Notes under the pieces: generated by a model | The model's input: only the letters and a program-made list of their open reading frames with translations | Databases searched by the model: none | Told to the model about the DNA's origin: nothing | Source of the DNA: Bolinopsis microptera | Taxonomy: Eukaryota; Ctenophora; Tentaculata; Lobata; Bolinopsidae | Assembly (NCBI RefSeq): GCF_026151205.1 | Contig: NC_087072.1 | Coordinates: 21,170,103 to 21,234,102, forward strand | DNA length: 64,000 nt | Reading direction: 5' to 3' | Made by a program: the position numbers and the translations under genes | Shown: in pieces, positions 11,981 to 23,400 of the stretch | How positions within the stretch are numbered: position 1 is the stretch's first letter | How the letters are laid out: every line of letters starts with the position of its first letter

Positions 11981-12804
11981 TGGCAATGAGCCGTAGGGGC
12001 AAGAGAGTAGCGGTGACACTGTTCCATGTGATGTGGAACGCTGTACAAGAGTGAGTGTGCCATACCAAATACACACACCACACAACAGCTCTTAGATTTA
12101 CAATTCAGCAGCTCCAATTAGTGGCTAACAGGTTGGAAGATGGCTGAAAAAGAGCGCCAAGTTAATCAAGGTCCTGACCTCCACTCTTTTACCACATTCA
12201 AATTAACTGCGAGATTTTTGGCCGAAACACATGAGGCCTATTAAATCCTTAGCTCCTTTAATGTACAACTAATTCAAACCAGTGCGAGAAAGCGTTGCCC
12301 TGAAATATGTGAAACCTACCTGGCTATCAAGGTGAACTATGTGATTTAAGATTGAGAGGATGGATTATCAAGATGAGGCCTGGGCCTTGAGGGTACAATA
12401 TACTAGGGGGCACGGGGCGAATTGCCACATCAAAATCTGGAGAGACCGTTACCTTGGTTACCGTTTATCAGTGGTGAAACTTGAGGGTCTCGATACTGTA
12501 ACCATGGTAATCAGGTGCAGTCTGGATACTGAGAGGAACTGATTCACTAATTCTCTAACTGTGAATTAACATTAACATTTATAGCAGGGGTTTGAGACCG
12601 ATTATAAGTGACCCCCTTATTGTGGCCGGCACCAGTCCAATTATTGCAACCCCTGTAACTCAACTCATCTGCAGGCCCATTAATTTAACTATTCTGCAGT
12701 CTTATTATTTAATTTTATTTCATTTTATCTACAGTCCAATAATTGCAACTACATACTCTATAGCCCCATTATTGAATCCCGTAAAGTTAGAACACACTCA
12801 AGTG

Positions 12805-12908
12805 TAGTTAACATAGTTACCATAGTTACCATAGTTACCATAGTACCATAGTTACCATAGTTACCATAGTTACCATAGTTACCATCGTTACCATAGTTAC
12901 CATAGTTG
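12805..12908. repeat. 9-bp tandem repeat CATAGTTAC, about 11 copies
   Basis: The CATAGTTAC unit is repeated head to tail, with one 8-bp copy and one CATCGTTAC variant. The core matches arrays elsewhere in the window. Confidence 0.95.
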
Positions 12909-14304
12909 CACAACATATGGCTTTGTATAAGAAAATAATGTCATATGTACTTCCTAGAAGCAGCACACGGCCTATTTCGGACTTGCACGAGTTATAATTA
13001 TTTAAAAAAATCGGATGAATTTTAGGGCAATATAAATATTGTATAAATTTTGCCTGTAAATTATGATCATTTTTAGCACCATATAAAATACAAGAGAAAC
13101 ACCATCTTAGGACGCGAGGAGGATTAAGGTTATGATAGTAACGGGTCGTCAACACGATTTTAGTCGTCTTTTACTTTTTCAATATAATTTAATTATATTT
13201 TTTAGTTTTGAAAAAGTGTAACAAGAAAAACATTTTAAATTTAGTATGAAAAACCCCTTACTATAATAGTGATGGAGCACAATTTTGTTGCGGTCGTCGT
13301 ACAAAATTTTACGTAGATTTTCTAAAAATATTTGTATCTATTTGTCGTGTTCTTGTTTTTCAAATTTTGACTATATCTCTAGGTCAGTGGTTCTCAGGCG
13401 ACAGGCACCACAGGAAATGTTCTACCAACTACCATAACAACCCTTACTCTACAATTCTTTCCGAATGAATAATTGAGCGTCCCTTTGCGGGTGCACTAAA
13501 GTAAATCGTGCCCGCTAGGGGACCTCAAAATTGAACAAAACACGTCTTTTATTGATTCATTATTGATTAATTTATAATAATTAATAAATTGGTTATGAAG
13601 TTTGAATTAAAAAATGTTGACGTTCACTGGCTTCAATATGGTCCACTTGGATCTCGATCATAGAGTGCATTTTAGTAAATACTGTGCCTAACTTACTTAA
13701 ATTAACAGGTAAAGTTTATGTTATTGTAAATTTGGCTTTTACTATTGTTAAAGCTAAACGTGCCGACCCTCCTTACTGCTGAGTGCCCCAGCAACCGGAC
13801 TAAGGTCGGTAAGGTGTATGTTTTCAGTAAAATAGACAATAATGATGTGTTTAACTACAAATTGTTATCGCCATATTGGGGATATGTTGGTTGCTATGAT
13901 AGGTATCGCAGGAAATATTGGGGAAATGTTGGTTGCTACAGTTATAGGTATCGCGAGTATTGTACATTGTGTGTGAAATGGTGACCGTAAGAAACAGAAA
14001 GGTCCTGCATTGTTTATATTACAGTTACCCTAACAAAACTTTAAACCACTTTGTCCCACGAGAAGTGCAGCAGTGCAATGAGTGAGTTTAGTTAGTTAAG
14101 GATCAGTAACTAAGAGTTTAGTTAGTGTAGTTGCACTAACTGAGTGTCTTCAAGTGTACACACCTCCCGCATCGAGTTGTGTTTTCCATTATATTCTCTT
14201 GTATCAGCCGCTGTGGATGTAATTTAAAAATAATCATTGTCCGGAATTTTCCGATGCGATAAGATGCCGGGATGTGGGGAGGACAAAGTGCTGGAGCGTC
14301 GAGT

Positions 14305-14375
14305 CACGTGATGGGATCACATGGTCCTCGGCACGCTCCCGGAGCGTGTTTCCCTGTCACGTGACTGCTCACGTG
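14305..14375. promoter_or_regulatory. Three TCACGTGA palindromes upstream of CARF first exon 1a
   Basis: CACGTG E-boxes at 14305, 14358 and 14370 each sit in the 8-bp palindrome TCACGTGA, the core recognised by bHLH-zip factors of the USF/MITF-TFE type. They lie 108-178 bp before the candidate ATG at 14483 in locally CpG-richer DNA, consistent with a proximal promoter. A similar pair lies before alternative exon 1b. Confidence 0.55.
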
Positions 14376-14482
14376 ATCTCGTCGAGAGAGCCGTCATCGT
14401 ACTCGCGCTGTAGCCCCCCTATTACACAGAATTATCTATCCGTACGTCCTTCTGTTGTTTGTTTTTTTAGAGATTTCCTGCA

Positions 14483-17400
14483 ATGAACGAACCATCATGC
14501 TCGGTCGGGATGCTGACCCACTCGGATACGGTGGACATGAGGATCGGGTAAGTTTGATAATGAGGAGGGCGGGTCCCACCCAGCCACTAGTCGGCCACAC
14601 TCAGTTCCCTCCTCATGGGGGGTCTGATGTGACACAAATTTAATGAAAACATTGTCCCATGAGAACTCCACAGGATAGCATGTTTATCTAACTTAAACTG
14701 GATGTAAATATAAAACTTTACAGTGTATCTTTATCGTACCTCACTGGAATAGAAACTGATCAGTAATGCAGATTGTACAGGGGTTAAGTGGGTTTAAGTG
14801 ACAGTATGTCAGGTAGAAGGGCGTGGTCGCATGGTACTATGTCAGACTCCAGTTCATGTGATCTATTAAACATAGAAAACGTGCTTGTTAGGAATTCTGT
14901 GTTGCTATAACTCTAAGTTGTTATATTTTTATTTTTGTAGTAAGTTATACCATTTTGCCATGAGTTTTAGTTGTTTTGTTTATACTTTGTAGTAAATGAT
15001 CCTTCTACAAATGCTTGAAACAATAATGAATTTGTTTGTAAACATCTTCATTGGTACTGTGAAGCAGGTAAAATATATACGCTTTGGTAAACCTGATTAA
15101 GAGCCGTTAGGCATTGAATCTTTGTCAGTATTGAAATTAAGACTCTGAATTGTTTTGAAGTGTCTTAACTGTCATCTGGAAAAAGAAAGCTGCCAAAATA
15201 GTTCAACATACGCACCTCTTCCTTAGCCACACCAGAGGCCTTTTAAAGTGATTTGAAATCTTAATTGAACAGCACCAATATGAGTTTTTTAATCGAATGA
15301 AGTTCTCCCAAACGCAAACGCTTATTTATAATGAAACACTTGAAGGATCACCATAACATAAAGATATTAATTATCATGGATAATTAATTTAAATAATATT
15401 CCTGTCAAAATTCTACAAACTGCTGGAAACATCTAACCCATCCCGTTACACTTCTGTGCACTGTATCTCCGACAGTCCGATTCCCTAGAATCTATCTATC
15501 TATTGACATTTGACCGCGACCGATTCTCATCGTGGTTTAAAAAGTTAGAGATGGTTCTCTCAGTTACTAAACCAAGTTTGTTTGACTATGTGAATCCGAA
15601 GCAGCACGTAGCTATGCTTACTTATACTTGTCACCTGGGGGACGAAAGCCTGAATCTATGCGCGGCGCGGCTGGCAGTGCACGTGCTACAACCCAAGTGC
15701 TCCTGTTTGACACCACGACTAACTGCAGCTTTGATGGAAAACTTTTATCAACATCATTCCGAATAATGGCATCATTGACCTTTGGAGACAGATTGACAAC
15801 CATCATACCATCATACTACCATCATACTACCATCATACTACCATCATACTACCATCATACTACCATCATACTACGTCATCATACTTTATTGGACCTTATT
15901 TGGGTGGAAATTACGTGGACGGACATATCCCTAGGCAGTGGGTGCAAACTTCAATAAAGTTAGCTTAACTGTGTTATTACATTTACCGTATCAGACTTTT
16001 GATTTGGGCGTACATTATATGGGTAAACATGTGCGGATATAATTATGGGGTTTTATATGAAATGATATTTCGCAGCAATTGCTTAAACATTCAGAACTCG
16101 GTTGTGTTATTCTCTTTACGATCCTCATAGGATTGAGTAGTTGGAACCCTTGAAGCAGTGTCATGAGCTTTTAGTTGTACGAGTTAAACAGTTGCAGACT
16201 CATTTATTACATGGAAATTGGAAAGGGTTCTTAGAAATCGAATCCCAACAATGGAGAAGGAAAGGGTATACATCATATTGTGAAGATGATATAAACCTTG
16301 TACGAGATGGAATTAAAATTTCCCGACTCTTATATAGCTCCCAGTGCCGTAGAAATTAGAATATGGAACATATGTGACAAGAGAAACGCTGTCTTAGGAC
16401 GCGAGGAGAGTGAGGACTCCTCAGACTACATTCAATATATTCCTTCTGTAATGTCCTCAATAAATGTCTTTAATTGTAGCTGTGAAAGTTTAATTAGTTT
16501 AAAACTATATGATACTTTAAGATACATTTTGCTGAATAGATAAAACACTTTGGCAAAATAGGTCAAGAAGTTGACTTACGGTATGGTTTTGCAGTTAATT
16601 AATTTCCATTCTAAGAATTGGGAGATTTTGATTCCGGAATTCTCTACTCGTCAACAGTATTATAACATTGGGCAAATGGCAATTGTTGTTTAAGTGGAGC
16701 CGTGTCTGAAATTTCAGCTCAAATTAAGGTCGAAAAATAGTCAAAATTAATGGTGGCCTTAATTTTCGGCCCCTCAGTTCTTCTGGTCTTTTGTTTTTCC
16801 GGCCCTTCACAATTGTTTTATGACGTTATCTGCTACATTTTGGACCCACGATTAAGAATTATAATTCTATAAATCCGTTACACGTTTCATAGTGTCTGAT
16901 TAGGCTGAAAAAGTGGTAAGATATTCAGAATGATGAGGTTTTCTTAGAATTCGAGCCAGAATTGAACCATTATATAAAGTGAAGTAGCGTGCTGGTGATG
17001 GTCTCCATTACATTTTATAGTGCCTGATTAGCAGGTTGAAAAGAGCGAGATTCACTAATCGGTCAGTCATGGGGCTCTTGGAGTGTGAAGAAGTGGTGCA
17101 CCAAATCAAAGGTGTAAAGTGCGGCCAGTATTACCTTGATGAGGCGAGGTATCTGTACCTACTGACGCCGCAACTCTCTTTTCAACCACATTGAATCTCA
17201 AAACGTATTGTAACTCTCCAATCAAACAGCGCACCGCTGCAGCGAATTCTGCCAAATCTAGCCGGAAGTTTTCAGGCTGCTTAGGTCGGAGGACAATGAT
17301 AATTTGAGCGGCAGGTTCTTCATCGTTAAATTTGTATTTCTCGATTCGATTGCTCAGAAAAGAGTGGTTAGTATGTGAACTCAGTTAAACACAGAAGTTT

Positions 17401-20400
17401 AAATTTTCATCTGAGCCATAAGGATGATTACTTCAACTTAGATCAGCAATAAGAAATTTAAGTTAAGAAAGTGAACCTTTGCTCTGGAATGTACAGAACA
17501 GTTATTTACTGGATTCTTAATTTTACTAGATTATTCAGAGTGTTTTTTTTTCGGTGTAAACTCTAAATATTTATTTCAAAGTTACTGCTATAGTGTTAGT
17601 AATAAGGCTGTTAAGGTACGTGTCAAACAATCACACCGCATAGAAACTCAGCTAATAATAGCCTAACTATATCCCCAATTAAATTGGATCAAATAATTCT
17701 CCACTAATTGAGACGTTGAAGATAATATCGGCAACTCTTCGCCCCGCGGTAGAAGATATCATCAGTTTAACCCTACACCTATAACACACATGTTCACCTC
17801 AGTAGAAGTTGCCTTGAAGTCAGATGATGCAGCTGGTAGCTGATCAGGGGACTAATGGCAAGTGATCAAGTTAATGTCAGGTTTAATCTCCCCCCGAATT
17901 AGGAAACCTCCTGTAGCTGATAGAATGACTGGTCAGGACACATGGCACACGTGGTTACTGTTATACCGGTACAGACATTACACAGGTGCGCTGTGCAGTG
18001 TTGTGATCAGATAATGAGCTACAATAAAGTGAACAATCATTCCCTCCCGGCTCCACTACAACATGTCTCCCAACCATCACCCCGATTAAGGGAACGTGAC
18101 CCTCCTACCCTCTCCAAATTCCGTCATGTCTGTAAACCGTGAAGCTACATTATTATAAACATTATGGTAGAGTTTGACACTTGTAAATGAGGGAACAGCT
18201 ACCTTCTAATCAGAGATTGGTTAGATTAAGGGGGATAGTGCCCCTTTTCTAATTCTTACTCGGGTTAAAGTGCATTTCACATGGGATGTCTTGTCCCAGT
18301 GCTAATAATACTAGTTACTCTTGATGAGGAGGGAAAGTGAGGTCTATCATGGGATGAGGTGCAAAAAGTACAATCACAGAGTGCAGTGCTGACAGGGCAA
18401 TCAACTGATTGGGCCTTGCTTCTGATAGGTAGACAACACGTGATTTCATTGTTAATAGTGGTAGTGGTAAAATAGGGTAGTTAAAAGTATAGTTTAACAT
18501 AGCATGAACAGTATAGTGGTCATAGTAAGGTATTACAGACGAATCTAGAAGAATTGAGATGATGAATATCATGGCGGGTCACTAATTGCTGTACAAACTG
18601 CTTGAGGGTTCAATAACTGTAAACACTAAGTTATTAAAGTTTAGAAACAAAACACGAAACTACGGCGAAACCAAAAGTGTACGGCAAATACCTGCGACTG
18701 ATTTGAAGGTAATTTAGTTACGATCAGAGCCTCATCATAACCCCTGGGGATGTGAAATAAGGGGTCATATTATAAGAGGTGTACATATCTTGAGAAGGGT
18801 ATTAGTCACAGTGTTTAGTGACCTTACATCGTAGGATCACTAAACACTCAGTGTTTAGTAAACACTGTAACACTGATATGACCAAAACTCTTAAATTGTA
18901 CGCCGTACGGCCTACAATTTAGAAGTTTTGGTCTTAAGATCAGTTAAATGTATCATGATATTACGATTGAAGATGGTCAAATTAGGTCCATACATATCTA
19001 GATACGACATACATGTCAGTACTCAAACAAAAATATTGATACTCAAAGCCTTCAATACTGTAAAACAATGATAACCATTTTTTTTCTTCAGATAATGAAT
19101 AGAATTCTATAAGCTTCCGTCTCGCAATAATCTTTTTGGTTCACAGACAAATCAGGAATGAATAAATTTTTAATATTATATAAGCAATTAAGTTGAATAA
19201 TGTGTACCTATAATAGTTAGCAAGTTTGATTATTGCTATAATCGTAGAGGTTAGAAAGTTTGTTGGAACAATAAAGGTTAAAATTGTGCGGAGAAAAGAC
19301 TGATGGTAAAAGTGCATCGTAAAACTAGAAGAATGGACAGTTGTGGATATCTATGCTCTTAGTTTAGTTTTGCTCGTGATTCATCCCGAAGGGCTAATAC
19401 CCCAACCTGCGAACATGGCTAAGGGGGGCCGAACATATTCATTTACTTAGATTAACTAACCATCTAACATGTCTTCTCTCTAATTAACCTTCTCATTATG
19501 AACTAACGATATCAGTCAGATGTTATTGGGATTTAATTTGATGATAGGGTCTATTATTTCAGTAAGGGTAATTGGTACTCTCTGCACTTGTTACCCCCAT
19601 TATTCCATATAAGGTATAACTAGTTTACCCTGGTTCAGATCACGTGACCTGTGTCACGTGACCTACGCCTAAGGGGGCCCTCTGCTCCTCCTTTTAATTG
19701 AGCGCAGCGCAAAACCCCGCACAGTTGCAACCGATACCGTTTTGTTGCGTCAGACTTCTTCCAACTTTTTCTTCTACCATGTTACTTCAGCATTCACCGG
19801 ACTTGAGGTAATTTGTTGTATTTTCTCTCATTATTGTTATTTTGCCTCTTATTTCCTAGTTCCTCCTGGCTTTATCCCCAGAAAACATCTCTTTTCTTTA
19901 TAATCATTAGGCTATTGTTTCTAAGATAATTACTGCACCAAATGGGGGAACATTGTAAAAGCACGATAAAAACATCCCGAACTTGCACGTGCAAGAGTTG
20001 CTGTTTGATCCAGATAAACTAGCGGCTGCGCACAATAGGATGGCCGTGTCATTACACCACTTAGCAAGGCCATTATCGGCCCGGGACAATGGGTTGCTAC
20101 TAGAGACAAAGTGTTGCTAGAGGAGACAATGGGTCTCTACTAGAGACAAAGTGTTGCTAGTGGAGACAAGGGGTTGCTATTGAGGCAAAGTGTTTTTATT
20201 ATTAACAAAGTGTTAAGATACAATGGAATTTTGTTCATAGTTAATACCCTATTTTTGGACATTTATATTATAAGAGGCTCAATTCAGTTCATGGTAAATA
20301 TAGTTATTACAGATAGCACTATCAGTATCTTGTTATTTTGCAAATATTTTCAGCATTTAAAAAATATTTTCATCCCCTAATTATAGGCTATTTTTTCAAA

Positions 20401-23400
20401 TCCCCATATTTGAAAAAAGAGAATGGTCAAGTATTAAGTATTAAGTATTAAGTATTAAGTATTTAGAAAATGCTACCTATAAAAACTCCATACATTGTAA
20501 CTGGGCACGTGATCCACTACATGATTTATTTTTGAAAATGAGCCAGTACCTGTCCTCTTAATAATAACTGGTGTTTAGTGAAGAACACAGTGTTAGTATG
20601 AAGCTTATCTAGTCACTAGTCAGTGTCTATTTGTTCGTGTATTACGTGGTTTTCTATGTGGTATGTTGGGCAATAAGAGTGTCCACAAAATATTCAACTC
20701 CTTCGTACGCCCAATAGCCGGAGGTCTAGAATCTAGACTAGCATCAACAGGTATAAGTGGTGCAGGAAAGAAACAACATGATCGGTCCGATCACCAGATT
20801 ATTTAATTAGTCAATGTTGGAAACTGTTTTACCCACTTCAGATCCCTCCACAGTTCTTGTTCGCACCAATTTTCAGAAATAATTGGCAGATTGTGAATTT
20901 AATTAAATAGATGGGGAACAGATCATGAGGGATTTGAAGTGACAGACTCCACTTCCGGACACCTTGCAGGAGACTGCAGTAACAAATTGTAAGCCATTAG
21001 GACTGGGTTAGAGTGGATCTGTTAGGTGGAAGCCATTAGGACACCTCCCTGAAACTCTGCTCTCATTCACTCTTGTTATGTGAATAGTGAGCTAATTAAT
21101 TGAGGGCAATTTTCAGACTAATCTCATGTCATAGTCGTTGAATCAGTCAAACTTCTCCGCTCTTCACTTCTTATATTTAAAAATGTATATCAATATGGCT
21201 CTCTCGGAAACATATAATCAACCTTTTAGAGCCGTTGTTTCATCGGATTGTTCATATTGAAGCACTAATCCCTTCCCCATTATTTAGGGGAAGATTATCC
21301 GTACTAGGCTTGTTAATATCGCTACAAGCCGATAATTGGGTCTGCATGCTGTTTTAATTGCACTTAATGAGTTACCTGGATCTACAAACTCTGCATGTTA
21401 AGTAGCCCTGGATGCGAGCAGGTGATCGGAAGTGGTCGCACGCTTATTATTATTACTAAACGAATCTATTTCATTTATGGAGATTACCGTCACGGTGAAT
21501 TACCCCCCCCGACCTTGTTAGGAGTACATTACCTAGAACACGCCCTGTACCGAAACATACAATATAACTCTGCCAGAGTTTAGAGAACACGTGACATCAA
21601 AATACAAATACCGTTAAACTAGCTCCTCTTTAAAATCTTTAATACGATGGATTTTAGCTTAAAACTTACCACGGACTATGCATTATCGGGGAGGTTGAAT
21701 TAGAGCTAACGTCAGATTTTCAGGTCAGAATCGATGAACTTGGCGTGTGCCGGAGTGTTAGCGAACTTGAAACGAGCGGGGGAGTATTTGGAGGGATTTG
21801 TAGAGGGCTGGAAGGAGCTGATCATCCTGCTGGAGCTACACAAGAGAACCACAACCTCTACATTCGGTACCAGGGACAGTAGAGGTCCCTTCCATCAGAG
21901 CGACTTTGGGTTTGATGGCACCCGCACCGTTACCCTTGGTAAATGATACTGACATATTGATCTGTTTTCTAGTAGTATAGTTATAGCCAGATTTGATCGA
22001 GTTTGAACAATCCTGTTGCTTCCAGAGTGTGGATAATAACAAAGTTTGTCTGTTTCACGAAAATAACACCATACCTCTCTTTCAGGAAAAGTAAAGTCTC
22101 CCAGACTTCTGTGGCAGAGCACGGCTAATCCCATGGTACCCTTCGACGGAGTCCCTTTCTTGATTTGTGGAAGAAAAGTTCTAGAATGCCAATACGGACC
22201 TAAACGAGATGCTCGGCGAAGGAAGCCCGAAGATAAGACATGTGAAGATTACTGCAAGGTTAGGGTCAGTACCCAAATAGTGAGGCTACCGACAAAGTTC
22301 ATAACACAAAGATGGAAATTAAATATAAGCTCTTAAACAGAATGGTATATCTGTGTTCAGTGTTTTATAAATTTGTTGGTCCGATGTGCACGATTCCAAT
22401 GATGGAGATATAACCTCTGGTTTCACTGCCATGTTGTGAGCAAGGACCTGCTGAAATTAGTTGTAGAGTTAAATACAGTAACAACGAACTTACACACTCA
22501 GAACAACCGCATTGTACCTCTAAATTCCACTCTAACTCTAACATTCTTTCATTCACTTCTTTTCACAAACTTGCACAAAACTACATAGTTCAACATTCTC
22601 TAACATTCCATCCCGCAGCAAATCGGAACGAGAATTTCCCGAAAACGAGGCTGTCCAGCCACGATAACAGTGAGGAGGATAGTGCGGTTCCCAGACCACG
22701 CCCTCTATCCCGAGGACATGGCCAAGGGGAAGAGCGACTGGGCTATCCGGGAGAAGAAAGCTGACATTCTTTTTAGACTGAAAACTCGACTCCGAAACGG
22801 ACAGGTTAGCGTCAACTCTTGAGTTATTGGTAGAAATTAGGGGTTAACTCTTATTGGGTTATTAAGGGGGATTAGATCGTTATACCTATTACCACATCAT
22901 AGAACCACTGAGGCTAATATAGAGACCAGCCCATTTTCCACTCCTACAAGGGATGTGAAGAGTTACCGGCTAATATTATTGAGAATAATCAAGGGTCCTT
23001 TTCCCGCGTTAGGAATCTAGATGGAATCTATTAGATCACCGACAGAGCTAATCCTCTTATAGTGATAATATGTTAATAGGGTTAACTGGGGGCATGCAGT
23101 GAGTGAGTGAACAGTGCTACTAATAATGGGGGGTCGTGAGTCGGTGCACGTGGGTAGTCCGTCTTGTTCACACTTTCTACATGAGGCAGACAATTAGAGG
23201 GATAACACAAAGTGCATGCTCAATTCACTACAGCTCACTATAGTTACAAGTGTGAAACAGTGGCCAGGATCCGGTAGTTGAGACTTGAGGTTTCATAATC
23301 TCATGATCTCTGTATTGTTCGTTTAAACCCATTAGTTATTACAGCTTTATAGTGCTCAATGTTAGCGATTTTAATTGCCGGCGATTATTTTCCTGGCAAG

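Larger units (their letters stand above)
14548..21723. other. 7-kb first intron of the CARF-like gene
   Basis: The stretch is mostly non-coding and AT-rich. It holds an 11-bp tandem array (15800-15884), two hairpins (18806-18868, 18880-18933), an irregular 20.09-20.19 kb repeat, a 7-bp array (20429-20464) and an alternative first exon at 19779 with E-boxes. A second, weaker ATG-plus-donor segment (17069-17148, also phase 2) was noticed. No other exon was supported. Confidence 0.5.

Noticed and set aside
13385-13415. CAGTGGTTCTCA, a typical hAT transposon end
   Set aside because: No matching inverted end or 8-bp duplication was found within the following few hundred bases.
17069-17148. ATG segment (MGLLECEEVV...) with donor in phase 2 inside CARF intron 1
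   Set aside because: Compatible with CARF exon 2 by phase, but that is expected one time in three and no promoter signal is visible; mentioned only as a lead.
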